Positions 14,201-23,357 of a stretch of DNA of 64,000 nt are shown here, one piece after another (the stretch's first letter is position 1; the number at the start of each line of letters is the position of its first letter). The notes under the pieces were generated by a model that saw only the letters and a list, made by a program, of their open reading frames with translations, was not told the DNA's origin and made no database searches. The stretch lies in NCBI GenBank assembly GCA_020747065.1, contig JAGMVK010000003.1:248001-312000 (forward strand), written 5' to 3'. A program made the position numbers and the translations under genes. The DNA is from Cadophora sp. MPI-SDFR-AT-0126. Taxonomy: Eukaryota > Ascomycota > Leotiomycetes > Helotiales > Ploettnerulaceae.

Positions 14201-17200
14201 AATTGTTGGAAATGGAGTTCGCTGAACTGGGCGAGCCACCCGAGATCCTGCAGGAGATTTACCGTCCTGAAGTCTCGGAGATGGATCAGTTACAGGGAGA
14301 ATTCGGAAATCTGCTGAAGACTGTGCTACGCTCTAACCTTGAGGATACAGTCACGAGCTACTTCAAAGCCGGCGATGAGAGTGGCTTACAGCACATCAAG
14401 CTTGCGCAGCACAACGTAGCACAGATCATTCAGAGACTGTCAGAGCGCTTTAGGGCCTACACTGATCTGACAGATCCGGTCATCAGCATGCTTCGCTGCT
14501 TGCAGATTGGGCTGTCGATGGCTACTCTTGTCTCCGTTGGGCAGTCTGCTAGGAACGAATCGTGCCTAGCACTGAGCAAGATGACACCATACCTTGGAGG
14601 TGGACCGACGGCCATCAACGAAGGCATCATCTCCGCGCACCCAATGGAGTATCTCACCCTCATCGCATTGACAGCTGCGACCGAGAAGCTATCGTCATTT
14701 GGACCAGCCGGTCGACAAGCGCTTTTCAAGGGCTTCCACGGTTGTTACGATCAGTGGAAAAAGAGACTTGAATCCGACCGACTGGAAGCAGAATCAAATT
14801 CCGGTCTGTACGTCTTCAGAGGTAGCGCCGAGGACGAGGAAGAAGATGATCAGGAGCAGTTTAACGAACTCTTCCCAGCCTATGATGACGAAACTGTAGA
14901 TAAGCCAAAGGGTATTACACCCGCACAGTCTGTCGTCCGAGAGACAGCCATTGGACTTGCCAAGGTTCATTCCGAGATCTTCTTGGGTAGTACTTCGCCA
15001 CAAGAGAGTATTCTGTCTTCAATGCGAAAGATATCAAAACGAATCGGCTCCTTGCATGAAAATGTACCATTCAGCGAACGGAAGATGACTCGTGCTCTCT
15101 TGCCTGGTACACTCCTTCTCCTAAACAATGAGATCGAGACTCTCAACTCCAGCAATACAGTCCCAGCCACCTACAATTTCTACACATCAGCCAACCTCCC
15201 CGAGACACGCAAACTCGTCAACCTGGTCCAACAAATCATCGCTCGTTTCCGCGAGCTCCAAGGTGTCGACGAGATCGGCCACATGCAGCCCTTACAAGAC
15301 GTTCTTACATCCTGCTACGAGCTCCTGAAATTCAGACACATAGAGCCGCTCGCCAAGATCATCACCAAAGTCGAGAAAGTGCACACATTTATGCACGAGT
15401 GGCAATTCGGCGGTTGGGCTAGCCGTGCGAACTCCGCACTTTCTCTGTATGATGAATTGACAGCTATAATTGTCAATTGGAGGCGGCTGGAATTGAGCAC
15501 ATGGGCGAAGCTCTTTGAGATGGAAAGTGAGAAGTGCGATGATGATGCAAGATCGTGGTTCTTCCTTGCGTACGAAGTTGTCGTTGCAGTGCCGTTGCAG
15601 ATCTCGGATTCGCCGGAGGAGTTGAGAGTTTATGCTCAGAAACTGCTCAAAGATCTTGAAGCATATTTCTCAAGTGCCATCGTCGGACAGTTTGTGCAAA
15701 GGTTGCAACTATTGAAGCAGATGCAGAAACACCTGGAACTACTGGCATTGGATATGCCGGCATTGTCAATCATTCGGGAGTCATTAGCAAACTTCATTGC
15801 TCTGTATGCCCGATACGAGACGCCTGTCCACGAAAACCTGAAGAAGGGTAGAGCCTCGTTGGAGAAAGCTATGAAAGATGTCCTGCTTCTGGCGAGCTGG
15901 AAAGATACGAATATCGTCGCGTTGAGGGACAGTGCTAAGAGATCCCACCACAAGCTATTCAAGATCGTCAGGAAATTCCGCTCGTTGTTGGGACAGCCTA
16001 TGGAGTTCATACTCAAGAGCGGGCTACCCGATGAAGTCGCCTCGCCTATAGCTAAAGCTACTAAGACAATCCGAGCGCCTGCAGTGGATGAAAATGCCCT
16101 CACACTCTGCGCCTCATCCGTCCCAGGCTGGTCGAAGAAAGCCAAGCGTTTCGTCAATATCAACAAAACCGTCAGCATGATGGCCGAGACCGCCCAGTTC
16201 CCCAGCAACGCTGTAGAATGCTCATCGTACCTTGATTCGTTCCTCGCCAATATCATAACTTCAACTACCGAGCTTCAGAAAGCGACCCCATCTCTCCTGA
16301 CTGAAGACAACAAAGACGAAGTCAAGCATCTGAAAACCCGGAAACGCAAGCTCTTTGCTGATACGTTGAAAGAGCTGCGGCAGATGGGTATCAAGTACAA
16401 CCTTGGCGCTAATGCACTTGCACAGCAAGACTCGCTGAGTGTGGTATTAGCCAATGTTGAGGCGTTGGGTGATATCGGTGTTGATGGTTTGGAGTACTAT
16501 TTTCATAAAGCCATTGATCTGGTGCCGAGAGCCAGAGCTGCTGTACATCAACACAACGAGGATCTGAGCGGTGCAGAAGTGGCGAGAAGCACAGGATTCC
16601 TGGAGGGACTTCTGCAGGTACTGCTACTTCAGAGAGACTCTCTTGCGAAAGCTGTCAAGGGGATGCAAACCATCGAGTCAAATATCGAGATGGTACAAGG
16701 CCTTTGGGCACCGGGTTCCTACACGGTCAAGATCTCAACGACCGCTTCGAATCACCAAAAGCTACTTTGTTGGCTTCCAAATATTCTGATTGTTGCCATT
16801 GAGCTTATTACAATACATGCTAAGTTGGGCAAGATCGATTCAAAGGATGTACTTGGTATTTTGGCTTCATGGCATGACCGCTTTGCTCAGTTCGCCAGAA
16901 AATGGGATGATCTCGCCTCGCTTCCTGCTGGACTGGTGTCTACGGCATCTCTGGATCTCGAGGAAGAGATCACCGACGCAGCGCAGCAATTGAGCATCGA
17001 ACTGTCAGATCTAAGGGAACAGCGCCCGGATCTCGCCTTTGTCGTCAATCAGATCCTTCCGTGGACCACCATTACAGCTTCAATTGCAGAGAACCTTTCG
17101 ACTGAGCAAACAATCACGGACCTCGATCAGAAGCTCTCGACAGTCTGCGATAGCGTCCTCGTTGCTATTGAGAAGTACAAGAAAGCCGTCGCTGACCTCC

Positions 17201-20040
17201 CAACTTCAACCGAAGATCCCGGATGGTTGATCAAGAACGACGCGTCCCTTTCATCTGCCATCAAATCACTTCACAGCGAGAACATCTCCGAGGAATTGGA
17301 CCAAGCTTTCGCGATTCTCCGCTCGGTGAACCTCGAAAATGAAGAAACAAGCCAAGCAGCATCAGCTATCTTCGCCGTCGCCCTTCCAATCCTCCAGCAG
17401 TACTCTCACACCCTACAAGAGGGCTTATCCCGTTATGCCAACCTCCACCGCGCCACCTGCAAAACATCATACATCCTCGCCAAGACATTCGTTCAGATCG
17501 CCACGTCAGGATTTTGCACACCGTCCGAAAAGTCTGCTGCTCAAGATGGGCAGACCGAGAAACTTGAAGGTGGAACCGGACTCGGTGATGGTGAAGGTGC
17601 GGAGGACATCAGTAAAGATATCCAAGAGGATGAGAACCTGGATGAGTTAGCCCAGGAGCCCAATACTGAGAAAGGCGATATCGAGGATGAACAAGATGCC
17701 GTCGATATGGCTGATGGGGATATGGAAGGCGAGATGGGTGATGGAGAGGAGAAGGAAGAAGGCGAAGACGAAGATGAAGAGAGTGGAGATGAGATGGATG
17801 AGGAGGCGGGTGACGTCGATAATTTGGATGCAGGGGCCGTGGATGAGAAGATGTGGGACGGGGCTGGTGAGGAGAATGACAAAGAGCAAGAGGGCGATGC
17901 GGCGAAGGGCGAGCAGATGAAGGATGAACAGGTCGCTGCAGATGAAAATGGGAAGGAGAATAAAGCCCAGGATGGAGAGGAGGGAGAAGCTGATGAAGAG
18001 GAAGAAATGGAGGGTGCTGAACAGGGCGAGGAAGTCAAGCAGGATGAAGTTGAAAAACATGATCCCACTGCCCAAGAAGGCGATGCACTTGATTTGCCGG
18101 AGGATATGGAGTTGGATGGTGAGGAGGGTAGTGAGAAGGGGAGTGAGGATGATATGGGAGATCTTTCTGACATCGAAGAGGATGAGAAGGAGGGCGATGA
18201 GATCAAGAATGATGGGAAGGAAGAGGAAGGCGCGGACAATGCTGATGCCCAAGAAGAGCAGCAGATCGACGATGAGATGGACATTGTTAATTTGGATGAG
18301 GAGCCAAATGATGAAGGAGAAAAGACCGAAGAGGCTGGTGAAAGGGTCGAAGAGGAACCCGCTGAACAAGAACCTGAAAACCAAGAAGGCCTCCTCCAAG
18401 ACCGGAACGACGACGCAAATGCCGATGCAGATAATGCTGTTCCTAGCGACGTCCAAGGAGTTGGTGAAGACCAAGATGAGAACTCTCCCGACGACAAGAC
18501 TGAGTCCACGAGTAAAGCACAACGAGAAGATGGTGGTAAAGGAGGTGACTCCTCAGAACAAAAAGACGCTGCTGCAGAAGACGGTGAAAAGGGTCGACAA
18601 GCAAATGGTGACGCACCTCAAGATTCTCGCGACGAGACAGAAGATGCGGCCTCTGCACAACCATTCAAGAAACTCGGCGACGCCCTCGAAAGCTGGCACA
18701 GACAACAATCTAAGATTCGCAATCCCGAAGAGCAGAAAGAACAAGGACAGGACCAGAAAATGGACGATAATCAAGAGACATCCGAATTTCAGCACTTACA
18801 GGATGAGAATGCGGAAGCTGATGCACAGGCACTTGGCACAACGACCGAGGAGCAAGCTAAGGCATTGGACGAGAGCATGGCTGTTGACGAGGAGAGTAAA
18901 GAGCTGCCTGAACAGTTCCAGTCTGATGAGGCTGAGACCGACGATGTTGAGCACGATGCAATGGATGTCGAAGAGCCTTCAACGCCCAAAGAGCAAGAGC
19001 CTTCAGATGCTTACGAAGGTCGAGCCGGGGCAATGATCAAACAAGCCAATCCCGATTTCGATGAAGCTCTTGATGCCAGAGCACAAATCCAAGACCTCGA
19101 AGAAGATGTCGAAGAAGTCGACAACCAGCTCGAAAGCACTCATCTCGACGGCACCATCAACCCACGACTCGCTGACGACGGCCGCGCACAATGGATGCAT
19201 TACGAGTCCTTAACCCGCGATCTCTCCCTCTCACTCACCGAACAACTCCGCCTCATCCTCGCCCCAACCCTAGCTACCAAGATGCGAGGCGACTTTCGCA
19301 CTGGAAAACGCCTCAACATCAAACGGATCATACCTTACATCGCCTCACAATACAAGCGCGACAAAATCTGGATGCGTCGCTCCGTCCCCTCGAAACGCAG
19401 CTACCAGATCATGCTCGCCGTCGACGACAGCAAAAGCATGGGCGAATCTGGATCTGGAGCCCTCGCTCTCGAGACGCTCGTCATGGTCAGCAAGAGCTTG
19501 TCGATGCTAGAAGTTGGCCAGATTAGCGTTGTAGGCTTTGGTGAGAATGTTCGCGTTGCGCACGACTTTGATATGCCGTTCAGTACGGATGCAGGGCCGA
19601 ATGTTCTGAGCCAGTTCTCGTTTCAGCAGGATAGGACGGATGTGACGAAGTTGGTTAGAGAGAGTATCGAACTTTTCAGAACGGCAAGACAGAAGGCTAG
19701 TTCGTCCCCTGCCGATCTTTGGCAGATCCAACTCATCATCTCAGACGGCGTGTGCAATTCCTCAGAACACGATACGATTCGTCGTCTGTTGAGAACGGCG
19801 CTGGAAGAGCGCATAATGATGGTCTTTGTCATTGTGGATGATGTGCGGAAGAAGGGTAAGGGCGAGAGCGTTCTTGACTTGAGAGAGGCGAGGTTCGTGG
19901 ATGGGAAGGTGGAGATGGGCAGGTACTTGGAGGGATTCCCATTTAGGTATTTCCTTGTTGTGGGGGATGTTAGGGAGTTGCCAGGGGTCTTAGCGGGCGT
20001 GTTGAGAAGCTGGTTTGGTGAGGTTGTCGATGCTAGCTAG
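5296..20040 (+). CDS. MDN1: Midasin, giant AAA+ ATPase of 60S ribosome biogenesis
   Basis: A single uninterrupted frame of 4,914 residues, close to yeast Rea1/Mdn1. I chose the ATG at 5296 (MDNDGQNRD); an earlier in-frame ATG at 5188 falls inside the promoter palindromes. Six dynein-like AAA+ modules are visible by their P-loops: GLAGSGKTS (about residue 302), GETGIGKTT (638), GPTSSGKTS (1086), GETGCGKTT (1377), GSPGVGKTT (1759) and GPSGSGKTT (2070), with matching Walker B stretches such as LLDEINLA, VLDELNLA and LLDEMNLA. A long helical linker follows, then an Asp/Glu-rich tail (about 4080-4575). The C-terminal MIDAS/VWA domain carries the metal motif DDSKS (about 4710) and LIISDG. Known role: stripping Ytm1/Erb1 and Rsa4 from pre-60S particles in the nucleolus and nucleoplasm. 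The absence of introns over 14.7 kb is notable here. Confidence 0.98.
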   Translation: MDNDGQNRDMVKVVDNEERLNDLPAEVLDIIRLQNSPRFLDALAIAALKPELTLQLFTRYEDIFADTSARWIEREREGTQNIGVIGAFARILPLAPHLSTFLEKYLKSTSKPGHDREDARIQCLWEEDNVLTVLELQRILFATLRLLNFNSNAFSKTIATSNIQQYLKHADRCVRYLAVRIFCQLCSASESKLEAMIEEHLGKSEAVMGDFDGKMVDYGFLTLFEEKRLRDAAKILHQNSNLVSPDLQNLSALVVRYTSTLLPRPNGPPSQSSTMVKTTTTSKNMETFAKSLLSDSPILLHGLAGSGKTSLVNDFARELGMDSNMVTLHLNEQTDAKMLIGMYASGSKPGSFTWRAGVLTTAVREGRWVFIEDLDRAPNEVISVILPLIERGELLIPSRGETIKAGRGFRLLASIRTSLSVTGHENPPALHMLGARLWQRVAVQMPSQEEFTQIIDGTYPLLHEFLPGIISVYDRLYTLSQKPSFASRSRTSLGRPISPRDLLKWCRRLDGVLKAAGSQTGDEPITDAIKYEMFLEATDCFAGSLQSDDTRKTVVSAIAEEMHIDPQRVDHFLTSHIPRYQDGETELTVGRVRLQKRPVNRISKPAKKPRPFANTTHAKRLLEQVGVAVKMMEPVLLVGETGIGKTTVVQQLADSLGYKLTAVNLSQQSEVGDLLGGFKPVNIRRLAIPLKDEFDDLFAATGISATKNQKYLESLGKCVAKSQWSKASKLWREAPKMFDKIVSELKKKEVANGRPVEQPTKRRKTESRLQSLLQLKPRWERFTQNLAQFDIQLSGGSKGFAFTFVEGNIVKAARNGDWVLLDEINLASPDTLESIADLLHHGSGGSPSILLSETGEIERVKAHPNFRIFGAMNPATDVGKRDLPMGLRSRFTEIYVESPDRNLDDLLGVIQAYLKGNSSNDEKAAHDVARLYLNTKRLADDKRLVDGANQVPHFSLRTLTRVLSYVVEIAPSYGLRRALYEGFAMGFLTLLDRESEKLLMPLIDHHLLSTHGNARALLAQTPRRLDDGKQYKAFMNKKRDRQYWMLQGSEVPQEQTHYIKTPSVERNMLNLVRATSTRRFPVLVQGPTSSGKTSMIEYLAKYSGNKFVRINNHEHTDLQEYLGTYVSGADGQLRFQEGLLVQALRQGHWIVLDELNLAPTDVLEALNRLLDDNRELLIPETQEIVRPHENFMLFATQNPPGLYGGRKTLSRAFRNRFLELHFDDIPQDELQQILEYRSQKVAPSDCKRIVDVYKELSTLRQSSRLFEQKESFATLRDLFRWALRDADNREQLAANGYMLLAERVRNPAERTAVKEVIEKVMRVKIDPTVLYGADFSPEMKAYSETSNSQGVVWTQAMRRLYVLVANALRNNEPVLLVGETGCGKTTVCQMLAEAFGKELHIVNAHQNTETGDLIGAQRPVRNRAVILEQLEQDLLTACRDQGVQVAEHMDVDTLMLTYRSLPPSSAMLIPEELRQRIELNQGKAKALFEWSDGSLVQALKEGQFFLLDEISLADDSVLERLNSVLETQRTILLAEKGVDNSFVQAADGFQFFATMNPGGDYGKRELSPALRNRFTEIWVPSLSEHEDVFQIVEAKLNDNLKHLSKAMVHFAEWFGENYRSSSSTSISVRDVLAWVKFMNGSSSTDPYFAVLHGAAMVYIDTLGANPAALLAISPENIVEERKKCLAQLSSLLQHDINPIYFKPIDLVNGDDVLAIGDFSVSKQSGSNSDPGFAFNAPTTTLNAMRVIRALQVQKPILIEGSPGVGKTTLIAALARACNRPLTRINLSEQTDLMDLFGSDVPVEGAEAGHFAWRDAPFLQAMQNGEWVLLDEMNLASQSVLEGLNACLDHRGEVYISELDQTFKRHPNFSVFAAQNPHHQGGGRKGLPSSFVNRFTVVYADVFRDEDLRLICKHNFPAMPNEIVNTIIAFVSRLEQEIVHRRQFGSQGGPWEFNLRDILRWLQLLGSSAPLLSAAAPSDFLNLIIRQRFRTTKDRQEVDRIFAQVFCTNVPFRHFFHNTSAAAYQVGLAYMERDVLIQRLPFPAIDPINRLPEIESVMICIQQNLPCILVGPSGSGKTTIIEHIAAMSGKSLIVFPLNADIDTMDLVGGFEQVDPQRAASTFLSEMKDFINNKILSSLPGPVPAEALTLLELLNLPSQVSPSYFASLAENLLLLQTITSLPAFGTLAATCTDFTSRPMTVENARFEWVDGVLVKALEQGSWLVLDNANLCSASVLDRLNSLLEPNGFLSINEHCGPDGEPKVVKQHPEFRIFLTMDARFGELSRAMRNRAVEIFIEPLNEDAPEMGVVGVKHESVMRRLRNLAKALETDYKDPEKSRLLCAAALDNLSWSDMPLLSRFVDAFHTSIDFTALCESYNDIYQGSTNQRLRAAIGGLLSEVAMTNKLAVDSFRDTQIIHPLQNSPLVALSAKTSDAEYAYWLGAVFDLILEINAASKARFAQEVDLEALKPSKMNRLQRSLVKGRVSAVTKDSTVNVSAFLQNTLMALAAYLQSHTGSNDSWKVQQQAFKSLLRYWWNTFQLATSRTFEESTFQAHLAIGADLLHGLSAAVQLSDSPITFFSQSLQKDFSSGFKLTTGLSMELLWRQFRPTVIPNLSVMQTLAEMQQLALRFDALRWSASISVSDLGHIMSSLVKAYKLILTSDVDGSSLVSTLKSEMKNLEKSVGGEEDGATPFFTSQFEALRQFCVLDVLKSGSVDESVGDVDTVILANHPTTSEMHFASSTSTSRSLQAIDYLLGTNQTLQPVSDSFSIDMLKKLNAFGEVDLKSLKLFENELPIIGQKLALSSATLSRDQVVDLNGVLSTLLFSVVSVHGSGTEFPFLSWCQSVHSSIEPALIDLSLSNPSISQELLTPNTPTQLREVIIKSFAPASVAILASRSQPDLRLQFSSLAWIHFAIGCITLYVPDRAFDPDKRQRLERQRHSDHRAEIQAKLAASRQFERLFSGQESNLRCQLLEMEFAELGEPPEILQEIYRPEVSEMDQLQGEFGNLLKTVLRSNLEDTVTSYFKAGDESGLQHIKLAQHNVAQIIQRLSERFRAYTDLTDPVISMLRCLQIGLSMATLVSVGQSARNESCLALSKMTPYLGGGPTAINEGIISAHPMEYLTLIALTAATEKLSSFGPAGRQALFKGFHGCYDQWKKRLESDRLEAESNSGLYVFRGSAEDEEEDDQEQFNELFPAYDDETVDKPKGITPAQSVVRETAIGLAKVHSEIFLGSTSPQESILSSMRKISKRIGSLHENVPFSERKMTRALLPGTLLLLNNEIETLNSSNTVPATYNFYTSANLPETRKLVNLVQQIIARFRELQGVDEIGHMQPLQDVLTSCYELLKFRHIEPLAKIITKVEKVHTFMHEWQFGGWASRANSALSLYDELTAIIVNWRRLELSTWAKLFEMESEKCDDDARSWFFLAYEVVVAVPLQISDSPEELRVYAQKLLKDLEAYFSSAIVGQFVQRLQLLKQMQKHLELLALDMPALSIIRESLANFIALYARYETPVHENLKKGRASLEKAMKDVLLLASWKDTNIVALRDSAKRSHHKLFKIVRKFRSLLGQPMEFILKSGLPDEVASPIAKATKTIRAPAVDENALTLCASSVPGWSKKAKRFVNINKTVSMMAETAQFPSNAVECSSYLDSFLANIITSTTELQKATPSLLTEDNKDEVKHLKTRKRKLFADTLKELRQMGIKYNLGANALAQQDSLSVVLANVEALGDIGVDGLEYYFHKAIDLVPRARAAVHQHNEDLSGAEVARSTGFLEGLLQVLLLQRDSLAKAVKGMQTIESNIEMVQGLWAPGSYTVKISTTASNHQKLLCWLPNILIVAIELITIHAKLGKIDSKDVLGILASWHDRFAQFARKWDDLASLPAGLVSTASLDLEEEITDAAQQLSIELSDLREQRPDLAFVVNQILPWTTITASIAENLSTEQTITDLDQKLSTVCDSVLVAIEKYKKAVADLPTSTEDPGWLIKNDASLSSAIKSLHSENISEELDQAFAILRSVNLENEETSQAASAIFAVALPILQQYSHTLQEGLSRYANLHRATCKTSYILAKTFVQIATSGFCTPSEKSAAQDGQTEKLEGGTGLGDGEGAEDISKDIQEDENLDELAQEPNTEKGDIEDEQDAVDMADGDMEGEMGDGEEKEEGEDEDEESGDEMDEEAGDVDNLDAGAVDEKMWDGAGEENDKEQEGDAAKGEQMKDEQVAADENGKENKAQDGEEGEADEEEEMEGAEQGEEVKQDEVEKHDPTAQEGDALDLPEDMELDGEEGSEKGSEDDMGDLSDIEEDEKEGDEIKNDGKEEEGADNADAQEEQQIDDEMDIVNLDEEPNDEGEKTEEAGERVEEEPAEQEPENQEGLLQDRNDDANADADNAVPSDVQGVGEDQDENSPDDKTESTSKAQREDGGKGGDSSEQKDAAAEDGEKGRQANGDAPQDSRDETEDAASAQPFKKLGDALESWHRQQSKIRNPEEQKEQGQDQKMDDNQETSEFQHLQDENAEADAQALGTTTEEQAKALDESMAVDEESKELPEQFQSDEAETDDVEHDAMDVEEPSTPKEQEPSDAYEGRAGAMIKQANPDFDEALDARAQIQDLEEDVEEVDNQLESTHLDGTINPRLADDGRAQWMHYESLTRDLSLSLTEQLRLILAPTLATKMRGDFRTGKRLNIKRIIPYIASQYKRDKIWMRRSVPSKRSYQIMLAVDDSKSMGESGSGALALETLVMVSKSLSMLEVGQISVVGFGENVRVAHDFDMPFSTDAGPNVLSQFSFQQDRTDVTKLVRESIELFRTARQKASSSPADLWQIQLIISDGVCNSSEHDTIRRLLRTALEERIMMVFVIVDDVRKKGKGESVLDLREARFVDGKVEMGRYLEGFPFRYFLVVGDVRELPGVLAGVLRSWFGEVVDAS

Positions 20041-20694
20041 ATGTTTTATAAATGTTTGCATGAATTGGAGTTTGGGTGGAGTTGGAGTTTGCAAATTGTA
20101 GCATTTTCTGGCGTTTAGATGTTGGCAGTGGAAAAGTACATATTGAAAATTATGGTTTTTGACATTTCGCTTGCCTGATTTTGACTTTCAGTGAAAGGGG
20201 GCTGCAATATACCACACTCCAATTGTGCAAAGGCCCAGGCATTTATTGTTACAGCTCTAAAACGGGTCTATGAACTTATTACTGCAAGCATCTAGAGTAT
20301 TGATGTCTGCCTCATGGATTCAACCAGGGCGGCAGTCCCACAGGCGAAATGGAAGCGAGAACAAATAAAACCCTCACGCCACAGTCGTGGGCAATGCCAA
20401 ACACCACAGCGTCATGAAGTTTAGCCCAATAAGCACCCAATCATTTGTCCCAGGGCGGTTTCGATCATCAAGTCACCTCCGCGTTATATGGTAGGTCACT
20501 GCTACACTGCCAAGGAGGGCGTGCAGCCGGTCGGAATCGATTGGATATGAAAAATTGGCCAAAAATTCATACCCGTTGATAGGTCACTCAACCAAGTGCA
20601 GTGTAATTACACACGGCATGTGATAACTGTCGAGGAGCTCGTTGCCATCCAGAGATTCAGAACACCTTAGACGAATGCACGATTCACAGATATA
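20041..20694. other. intergenic, nothing recognised
   Basis: 654 bp between the Midasin stop and the next conserved reading frame. No open frame of note, RNA gene or repeat was seen. It should hold the Midasin 3' untranslated region. Confidence 0.5.
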
Positions 20695-22123
20695 ATGGAT
20701 ATCGACAGTCACCACCAAATTCCTAGTAATGATTCGCTGCACGACGATCAAGGTGTCACCACTCAAGATACCCTCGTCGGTGTGGCCCTCGGTGTGATCT
20801 CCGATGGCCGTTTCAAGGCTGGGGAATTACTTCGACACGAGAATCACGCAGATGTATACTTTGTCACCGCCATATTTCTTGATGAGCAAGAGAACACATA
20901 TGAAGCTAGAGTGTACGATCTACAAGTCGATTCAAGAAAGCTACGGCAATACAGACTGAGAAATTTGAAGCGGCTGTCTTCACGGAAGGTCCTGGAAGAG
21001 AAGTGGAGAGGATCGCATGTTGTTGTCTACACGACAGACTCAAAATTTGAACTCAATCCCAAGACACCAGGACAGAAGAACGAGGAGGAGGCCGAAGTGC
21101 GCGATGTATGCCAGCCAGTGGTTGAGGAGACCATGGGAAAGTCATCAAAGCCTGCTGGCCATCCAAAGCCCGATCACAAACGAGAAATCACGAGACTGAA
21201 ACAACTAGAGAAACGAAGATTTGATCGTATGAAAGACTATTTCGAATTACCATTCAGCATGTCAATGGGGACTCGAGGAACAAACACGATGAGGATGCCA
21301 TGATCATGCGATTGTATCTGGTTTACCATGATCGACCCGAGTTTTTAAAGAAGCTACCAGAAAGATCAAGAACTATCGCAGGGACATATCTTCAGGAGCA
21401 AGACATAAATCGCATAAAGTTTGAAAGTCACGAGGAGTGGGAGGTGTACCTGAATTTAATGCAGAAAGTGGCCATCTTTCAAAGACATTTGGGGAAGAAA
21501 ATGCCATTCATCGTCCAAGAGCGACACCATGAGTTGGTCACATTACTACGGGAGCAGAGCAAACATCACTGGGGCTCAGCAAAATGGTTCGAGATGGAAG
21601 AGGGATCAATTCCCAACGTTCGTCACCGACTAAACATGGCAATCCATACTCATGATCTATTTCCAGAATTGATCACTGATGCCGACGCTCTTCTTAGAGA
21701 TCTGAGGAACAGAAGTTCGACCATCAAAGCTCGAGAAGATGAATAGCAATGTGTCAGTCTTGGAGCACACGGCAACAAAAGTCTTTCGCAAGAGTGGGCT
21801 CAGCATCGACTGTGCTTCACAACTTTGCGTCGCAAGTCGATGCATCTATCGAGGAGCTGCGGATACTGTATCGAGAACGCTTAGTACTTGGGAATACTTG
21901 ATATTCGATAAGAAACACGCAGTTCTTAGAAGAGAGGCGCACCGAATTACGCGTGGCGTCGAGTGAGCAGCAGTCGGGACTACATCTTGAAGGGCTGGGA
22001 GTTCTGTACTGTCGTGGTATTACAGAGAGGTGTTCAAGAAGAGATCTCCAAATCCTAGGCAGGCGACTTTCTTTGGTCAGGTCTTGCATTGTGATTCTGT
22101 ACCTCCGAAAGCAACAGTATTAG
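20695..22123 (+). pseudogene. frameshifted conserved fungal protein of unknown function
   Basis: Three reading frames must be joined to follow one protein-like sequence. Frame 1 (20695 to about 21260) starts MDIDSHHQ and contains DGRFKAGELL...YEARVYDL, then RLKQLEKRRFDRMKDYFELPF. The continuation HDEDAMIMRLYLVYHDRPEFLK...ERHHELVTLL...VRHRLNMAIHTHDLFPELI lies in another frame (about 21262-21740). A third frame (from about 21747) carries QQKSFARVGS, VLHNFASQVDASIEELRILYRERL and, after a stop near 21898, FLEERRTELRVASSEQQSGLH, ending at 22123. No canonical intron fits the joins: the candidate donor near 21261 is GTCAAT, and a 39 bp GT-AG segment at 21884-21922 is too short to be convincing. I read it as a gene decayed by at least two single-base indels and a stop. 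I do not recognise a function; the helical second half would suit a coiled-coil protein. Confidence 0.6.
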
Positions 22124-23357
22124 TGATTTTTCTCACTTCTCATATTATGTTCAAAGTAAAGTACTGTGGGGAGTTTTGGGTGATATACAGGTCAACTGTA
22201 CATTGAAAATATCTGACATAAGATGATTACCATCTCGTCAAGAGATGGTTTTATCTGAGTGAGCAACAGATTGCCCCAGATATTGAGGAGATGGTGTTCT
22301 GCGAGGCCTTACTTGGCCTTAACGGCGGTCGTGAAGTCATGTAATGATGCCAGATCATATACCAGTCCCCCAGCTCCGTCTAAAAGATCCCAGTAATTTA
22401 ACCAAGAAGCAAAATACCAAGATACCAAAGCAGCTCCTGGTATCCAAACAAAACAACTCGTCCAGCACAATGATATAGCATAACACAGAGACCCAGACTC
22501 GCTAATCTCGAAGGAAACGACACCTTCACCCGATGGATTTCACAGCCAGAGTCCGACCATCCATGGAATTCTCTACACTTGCAAAGTACATGCCATTGGC
22601 ATCATCAGTCTGAAGGAGGCAGTCAAGCATTAATGAAGAAGGAGAAAAGTGACAGTATGAAAGCGGACAACGGCTCAACCAAGGAAGCCAGCTAAAGGCT
22701 TGGTAAGTGTCCCTGCGGTGCAACGCTGGCAGAACTCATCCACCAAATATACTGACGTGTCTTTACCAGACCTTGGACGATTTGGGGGATCGAGCTAAGG
22801 TACAATGAACAGTTGTGAGATGGATCTGGAAACTGCGAGTTTTGAAGAACGTCCAACTCCACTTGGAGACACTTCAACGGATATATATATGGCGGATTTA
22901 CTATCCCCGACCCGTACTGAAAAGCTTGATGACAACTGCTGGAACTCATAAGAAGAAACCCGCACGTGTGGGGCTTCAAAGCCGTGTCACTTCAGAATTC
23001 GTAGAGCCTTTTCATGATATGAGCCTTTATTTCCTTTCTTCGCTCGCCATAATATCTGGAACACCCTCGCTCGCAAGTGAACTTCCTTTCTATTCGATAT
23101 GAACATGTGATATAGAAGGTTCGCAGGCGCGCTGGATTTCAACAACTCCTCAAGGCCACCCAGAGTTGTTGCCATTGCCTTGTGTCGAGTCTCCTGGAAT
23201 CCTCAAGGGGAACTCTGCGATATAGACTTGTCTGTCCTCCACCCATGCGTCACCAGCTGAAGACAAGCTTTTTTGTAATCATACATGTGAATCATTACCG
23301 CAAAATATCTGCCCTTCCTCGCTCAGTATGACCATCGACATCCGACCCTGCAGCAAT
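22124..23357. other. intergenic, nothing firmly supported
   Basis: About 1.2 kb with only short shadow frames. On the minus strand a possible terminal exon ends near 22526 (TDDANGMYFASVENSMDG...), preceded by an AG, but I could not build a start codon or upstream exons for it, so I do not call a gene. Confidence 0.4.

Noticed and set aside
17541..19036. Several long open frames on both strands (about 290-370 codons) inside the Midasin gene
   Set aside because: They are mirror products of the Asp/Glu-rich codon repeats (GAG/GAT/GAA) of the Midasin tail; their Ser/Leu- or Arg/Met/Lys-rich translations have no domain features.
22526..22723. Possible terminal exon on the minus strand (TDDANGMYFASVENSMDG...)
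   Set aside because: It looks mildly protein-like and is preceded by an acceptor-like CAG, but no upstream exon, start or signal peptide could be joined in frame.
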